DNA from: Parvibaculum sp049303435
GTDB taxonomy: Bacteria; Pseudomonadota; Alphaproteobacteria; Parvibaculales; Parvibaculaceae
Direction: 5' to 3'
Assembly (NCBI GenBank): GCA_049303435.1
Contig: JBAQNC010000135.1
Span: 1 to 10,060 of the forward strand
Length of the DNA stretch: 10,060 nucleotides
The position numbers and the translations under genes were made by a program. Below are positions 6,377-10,060 of this stretch, one piece after another; within the stretch, counting starts at the first letter, position 1, and every line of letters starts with the position of its first letter. The notes below the pieces were generated by a model, which did not search any database, was not told the origin of the DNA, and saw nothing but the letters and a program-made list of their open reading frames with translations.

Positions 6377-9300
6377 TTAATCGCTCATTCGCTGTACGGG
6401 GTTTGACGCTTCGCCGTCATCGTCGCTCGCCAGACCCAGTTTCCGCCGCACGAAACCGATGCCCTGTGTCATGCGTAGATGCGCGCTTTCCAGCAGCAGA
6501 TAGGAAACCGGCACCACCACCAGCGTCAGCGCGGTCGAGGAGATCAGCCCGCCGATGGCGACGAAGGCCATGGCGTTGCGGATTTCCGCGCCCTGACTGG
6601 TCGAAAGAGCCACCGGGATCATGCCGCAGATCGTCGCGATCTGCGTCATCAGCACGGGCCGCAGACGTACAGGGCCCGCCTTCAGCAGCGCTTCGCGAAG
6701 GTCCATGCCTTGAGCGCGCAACTGGTTGGTATAGTCGACCAGCAGAATGCCGTTCTTCATGACGAGGCCCATCAACGCCAGCAGACCGATCTGGGCAAAC
6801 ATCGTCATCTCCAGCCCCGAGAGCTTCAGCGAGATGAAAGCGCCCACGAAGGAGAGCGGGGCCGACAGCATGATGATGGCGGGCTGTGCGAAACTGTTGA
6901 ACTGGCTGCCGAGGATCATGTAGAGCGCGGTCAGCGCCAGCAGGAAGGCGAAGCCGATGGCCTGGCCTGTTTCCTTCATGCTTTTGGCTTGGCCTTCCGC
7001 CGACCATGAATAATTGGCAGGCAGATGCAGATCGTTCAGATAGGCCTCGACCTGCTGCGTCGCGGGCCCGAGCGCCACGCCCGGCGCCATGTTAGAAAGG
7101 ATCTGGATGCGTCGCGAGCGGTTCTGGCGTTCGATCTGCGCCGGACCCGACGCCACGTCGAAGCTCGCCACATTGGTAATGCCGATCAGCTGGCCGCTCG
7201 GGCCCCGCACCTGAATGAGCGAGAGCTTCGAGATATTGTCGCGCTGGTCCTCGGCAAGGCGCACGCGCACGTCATAGCGCTGGCCATATTCCTCGAACGA
7301 GCCCGCCTTGACGCCGCCGACCATCGTGCGCACCGATTCCGCCAGCTCGCGCACCGGAATGCCAAGGTCCGCCGCGCGGTCGCGATTGATATGGACCTGC
7401 AACTCCGGCTTGCCGGAGTCATAGGACGATTTGGCGTCGATGAACATGGGGCTTGCCCGCATCCTGGCGACGACTTCATTGGTCTTTGCCTCAAGCACGC
7501 CAAGGTCCGGGCCCTTGATCGCATAATTGATGAGATAGGAGCCGAAGCTGCCGCCCGAAATCCAAGGCACGTCGGACACCGACATGTTCTTGGCTTCAGG
7601 CGCGGCGTTCTTCATCGCCAGCCGCGCTTCCTCCATGATCTTGAGGAAGTTCACGTCGCGTTCCTTCTTCGGCGTCATGCCGACATAGAAGGCCGCTTCA
7701 TTGGCGTTCTGCTTGGCGCCGCCGCCAACCGTGAAAAAGACAGTCCTGATGTGTTCGACCTTGGCTACCGCATTGGCGACCCGTTCGGCCACTTGCCGCG
7801 TCTCGGCAATACCGACGCCATAGGGCAGTTCGATATTGGCGAGAAATTCCGAGCGGTCGGAACGCGCATCGAAGGCGGCGGGAATGGTTCTTGCGACCAT
7901 GATGCCGATGACGATCGCCGCCACCGCGAAAGCGATGACCGTCCAGCGCCAGTTGAGCGCCACGCCCAGTATCCGCCCATAGGCGCTGTCTATCTTGTCG
8001 TAAGCATCGTCGAAAAATTTTCCGACGCGGTTCATATGCTCATGCGACGTATTGCTTTTGCGCAGCAGCCGCGATGACAGCATCGGCGTCAGCGTCAGCG
8101 ACACCAGCAGCGAGACAAGCACCGAAAAGGTGATCGCCAGCCCGTATTGAAAGAAGAAACGCCCGACGATGCCGCTCATGAAGGCGATAGGCACGAACAC
8201 CGCGCAGACCGAAAGCGTCGCCGCCAGCACTGCAAGGCCCACTTCCTTGGTGCCGAGCGAGGCGGCTTCCATCGGCGAATAGCCCTCTTCGAGCTTTCGA
8301 TAGATGCTTTCCAGCACCACGATCGCATCGTCCACCAGCAGACCCACCGCCATGGAGAGCGCCATAAGCGTCATCATGTTGATGGTGAAGCCTGCCATAT
8401 AGAAGGCGAAGAAGGTCGAGATCAGCGAGGTCGGCATGGCGATGGCGACGATGAGCGTCGCACGGATCGACAGCAGGAAGGCCAGCGTCACCAGCACCAC
8501 CAGCACGATGCCGATCTGGATGTCGGTGAAGACGTCTTCCGCCGAGCCTTCGATGAAGGTGGCGCTGTCGCGTGCGATCTTCATGCTGACGCCGGGCGGC
8601 GCAAGATTTTGCAGATTGGCGACGGCTTCGCGCACGGCGCGCGCCACTTCCACCGTGTTCTGGCCCGATTGCTTGCGCACCTGCAACGACACGCCGCGTT
8701 GTCCGTCGAGTTCCGCATAGGAAACCTCATCGGCCATTCCGTCTTCGACGGTGGCGATGTCGCGGATCGCCGTCGGCGCGCCATCCTTGCGGAAGGCGAC
8801 GATGATGTCGCCAAAACCCTGCACGGTCGAAACTTCGCCCTTGGTCTTGACCGAAAACTCGTTCATCTGGCCAGGCGTATCGAGCTTGCCGCCGGGGATA
8901 TCGGCATGTTCGCGGCGAATGGCCGTTGTCACGTCGCTGGCGGTGACGCCATAGGCGCGCATCTTGTCGGCATCGAGCCAGATGCGCACTTCGCGGTCGC
9001 GTCCGCCCACCAACGTGATCGAGCCCACGCCGCTGATGCGTTGCAGGTTTTCCTTGATCGTCTTGTCGGCAAATTGCGTCAGATCCTTGATCGGCATGTC
9101 GCCCGCAATCATGATCGACATGATGGGCTGCGCGTCCGGATCGAGTTTTTCGACGATGGATTGTTTGGCGTCGTCAGGCAGATTGGCGCGCGCCAGCGCC
9201 ACCTTGTCGCGCACGTCCTGCGCCTTGGCGTCCACGTTCTCGTCCAGCTTGAACTGGATCATGACCTGGCTGATGCCTTCGGAACTGACCGAGGTCAGCG

Positions 9301-9535
9301 TGTCGATGCCCGACGTCGTATTGACTTCCTCTTCGATCGGATCGCTGACATCGCTTTCCACCGCATCGGGCGATGCGCCTTCGAGCGTCGTCGTCACCGA
9401 GACGACGGGAAATTCAACCTTGGGAAAAAGATCGACACCCAGTCGCCCGAGAGAAATCCACCCCAGCACCACCAGCGCCATGATGATCATCACGGCGAAT
9501 ACGGGCCGTCGAATTGAAATGTCGGAAATCCACAT
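6377..9535 (-). CDS. RND efflux pump inner-membrane permease, HAE1 (AcrB/MexB-type) family
   Basis: A 1052-residue proton-driven multidrug-type permease, close in length to AcrB (1049). It should sit in the inner membrane as a trimer, take substrates from the periplasm or outer leaflet, and pass them through an adaptor and outer-membrane channel. The topology is classic: TM1 (about 10-30), a porter loop to about 335, TM2-6 (338-485), TM7 (530-549), a second porter loop, and TM8-12 (858-1014). The proton-relay residues are present: Asp402 and Asp403 in GLLVDDAIVV, Lys927 in MKNGILLVDY, and Arg957 and Thr964 in RLRPVLMT, matching AcrB Asp407, Asp408, Lys940, Arg971 and Thr978. The carboxylate pair argues against a SecD- or HpnN-type relative. 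The porter positions corresponding to the AcrB drug-pocket residues Phe136 and Phe178 are not Phe here, so AcrB substrates should not be assumed. The start ATG has a good Shine-Dalgarno sequence. The adaptor gene lies 59 bp upstream on the same strand, so the two are very likely one operon. Confidence 0.96.
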   Translation of the reverse strand: MWISDISIRRPVFAVMIIMALVVLGWISLGRLGVDLFPKVEFPVVSVTTTLEGASPDAVESDVSDPIEEEVNTTSGIDTLTSVSSEGISQVMIQFKLDENVDAKAQDVRDKVALARANLPDDAKQSIVEKLDPDAQPIMSIMIAGDMPIKDLTQFADKTIKENLQRISGVGSITLVGGRDREVRIWLDADKMRAYGVTASDVTTAIRREHADIPGGKLDTPGQMNEFSVKTKGEVSTVQGFGDIIVAFRKDGAPTAIRDIATVEDGMADEVSYAELDGQRGVSLQVRKQSGQNTVEVARAVREAVANLQNLAPPGVSMKIARDSATFIEGSAEDVFTDIQIGIVLVVLVTLAFLLSIRATLIVAIAMPTSLISTFFAFYMAGFTINMMTLMALSMAVGLLVDDAIVVLESIYRKLEEGYSPMEAASLGTKEVGLAVLAATLSVCAVFVPIAFMSGIVGRFFFQYGLAITFSVLVSLLVSLTLTPMLSSRLLRKSNTSHEHMNRVGKFFDDAYDKIDSAYGRILGVALNWRWTVIAFAVAAIVIGIMVARTIPAAFDARSDRSEFLANIELPYGVGIAETRQVAERVANAVAKVEHIRTVFFTVGGGAKQNANEAAFYVGMTPKKERDVNFLKIMEEARLAMKNAAPEAKNMSVSDVPWISGGSFGSYLINYAIKGPDLGVLEAKTNEVVARMRASPMFIDAKSSYDSGKPELQVHINRDRAADLGIPVRELAESVRTMVGGVKAGSFEEYGQRYDVRVRLAEDQRDNISKLSLIQVRGPSGQLIGITNVASFDVASGPAQIERQNRSRRIQILSNMAPGVALGPATQQVEAYLNDLHLPANYSWSAEGQAKSMKETGQAIGFAFLLALTALYMILGSQFNSFAQPAIIMLSAPLSFVGAFISLKLSGLEMTMFAQIGLLALMGLVMKNGILLVDYTNQLRAQGMDLREALLKAGPVRLRPVLMTQIATICGMIPVALSTSQGAEIRNAMAFVAIGGLISSTALTLVVVPVSYLLLESAHLRMTQGIGFVRRKLGLASDDDGEASNPVQRMSD

Positions 9536-9543
9536 GGTTACAT

Positions 9544-9549
9544 TCCCTC
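9544..9549 (-). promoter_or_regulatory. ribosome binding site of the RND permease gene
   Basis: The minus strand reads GAGGGA, then eight bases, then the permease ATG (9535-9533). It supports this ATG as the start and independent initiation of the permease within the adaptor-permease transcript. Confidence 0.7.
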
Positions 9550-9594
9550 AGACGGCTTGCTCTTCCGCCGGATAAATCGTTTCAGCGCGCCGGA

Positions 9595-10059
9595 TCAGCG
9601 GGTTTGCGTTTCATCGCTGGCCGGCATCGCCGCTGCGGCCATGCTTTCGACCTTAACCGGCGTACCCTCGGCGATCAGCGGCAGATTGGGGCCGCTCAGC
9701 GCCACATCGCCCGCCTTGAGACCGCTGACGACTTCGACCGTCGTCGCATCGATCTGTTTGGTCACCACAGGCATGCGCGTGGCCACGCCATCGACCGCCT
9801 TGAAGACATAGTGCTGGCTTTCCGTGCCCAGCACGGCGTTGCGATCGAGCGACAGGATCTTGCGCGGCGCGGGATATAGTTCGGCGCGGGCAAACAGGCC
9901 CGGCTTGATCGCATAATCGGGATTGAGAATGGGCATGCGCACTTCGATGCCACGCGTATTCACGTCGATCAGATCGTTGAGAATATAGACTTCGCTGTCA
10001 TAGCTTTTGTCCATGCTGCCGATGATGACCTTGCCCTTGGTGCCGACATGGACCTTGGG
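9595..10059 (-). CDS. RND efflux periplasmic adaptor (membrane fusion protein), C-terminal part
   Basis: The last 154 codons of an AcrA/HlyD-type adaptor, which links the RND permease to an outer-membrane channel across the periplasm. The frame is open from the window edge to the TGA at 9597-9595. The first part is the beta-barrel domain: VGTKGKVIIGSM, the conserved DVNTRGIEVRMPILNP, and KPGLFARAELY, a variant of the family's LKPGMFV strand. It is followed by the membrane-proximal domain (from LSLDRNAVLG through VVSGLKAGDVALSGPNLPLIAEGTPVKV) and a short low-complexity Ala-rich tail. An internal ATG at 10014-10012 is not the start, since the barrel strand runs on upstream of it. The lipobox or signal peptide, the lipoyl halves and the alpha-hairpin lie outside the window. 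The permease gene starts 59 bp downstream, which pairs the two proteins as one pump. Substrate cannot be judged from this part. Confidence 0.92.
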   Translation of the reverse strand, partial: PKVHVGTKGKVIIGSMDKSYDSEVYILNDLIDVNTRGIEVRMPILNPDYAIKPGLFARAELYPAPRKILSLDRNAVLGTESQHYVFKAVDGVATRMPVVTKQIDATTVEVVSGLKAGDVALSGPNLPLIAEGTPVKVESMAAAAMPASDETQTR

Positions 10060-10060
10060 C

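Noticed and set aside
7025..9517. Two long plus-strand open frames (7025-8077 and 8147-9517) opposite the RND permease
   Set aside because: Both are antisense shadows of a conserved permease. The unusually His/Asp/Arg-rich translation reflects reversed codons of membrane-protein sequence, not a metal-binding protein.
9566..9595. Direct repeat CGCCGGAT (9566-9573 and 9588-9595) between adaptor and permease genes
   Set aside because: Eight bases of GC-rich sequence recurring once in a short gap is expected by chance; no palindromic or operator-like arrangement.
1..10060. A new multi-gene defence, mobile or biosynthetic system
   Set aside because: The genes are an RND pump, pepN, a kinase, a GH84 enzyme and one unknown protein, with uniform codon use and no integrase, transposase, toxin-antitoxin or repeat array. 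Nothing ties them into one novel system.

Overview
The window is GC-rich, densely coding bacterial DNA, most probably from an alphaproteobacterium. The best evidence is the histidine kinase, whose phosphoacceptor region closely matches the PleC/DivJ group of that class. I cannot name a genus. No tRNA, rRNA, CRISPR array, insertion sequence or phage gene is visible, and no gap between genes exceeds about 150 bp.

Layout. The left edge holds the 3' part of a plus-strand gene for a GH84 (O-GlcNAcase/hyaluronidase-type) beta-N-acetylglucosaminidase domain. Everything else is on the minus strand. In transcription order, from right to left: the 3' end of a periplasmic adaptor (membrane fusion protein) gene; a complete RND efflux permease gene 59 bp downstream; a small conserved-looking gene of unknown function; pepN (M1 aminopeptidase N); and, 50 bp after pepN, a membrane-anchored PAS-PAS histidine kinase. 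The kinase gene converges on the GH84 gene with only 7 bp between their stop codons.

How the genes work together. Adaptor and permease form the inner-membrane and periplasmic parts of a tripartite drug-type efflux pump. No outer-membrane channel gene is present, so the pump either uses one encoded to the right of the window or a shared TolC-type channel. PepN is a cytosolic housekeeping peptidase. The kinase may be co-transcribed with it, but no response regulator lies nearby, so its partner is probably encoded elsewhere. The GH84 enzyme faces the other way and has no visible functional link to the rest.

I found no convincing new multi-gene system. The points most worth checking are a 12-bp direct repeat that brackets the pepN stop codon, a kinase with a 100-residue cytoplasmic N-terminal tail and almost no periplasmic part, an RND permease lacking the AcrB phenylalanine positions I could align, and the unrecognised 179-residue protein downstream of the pump.
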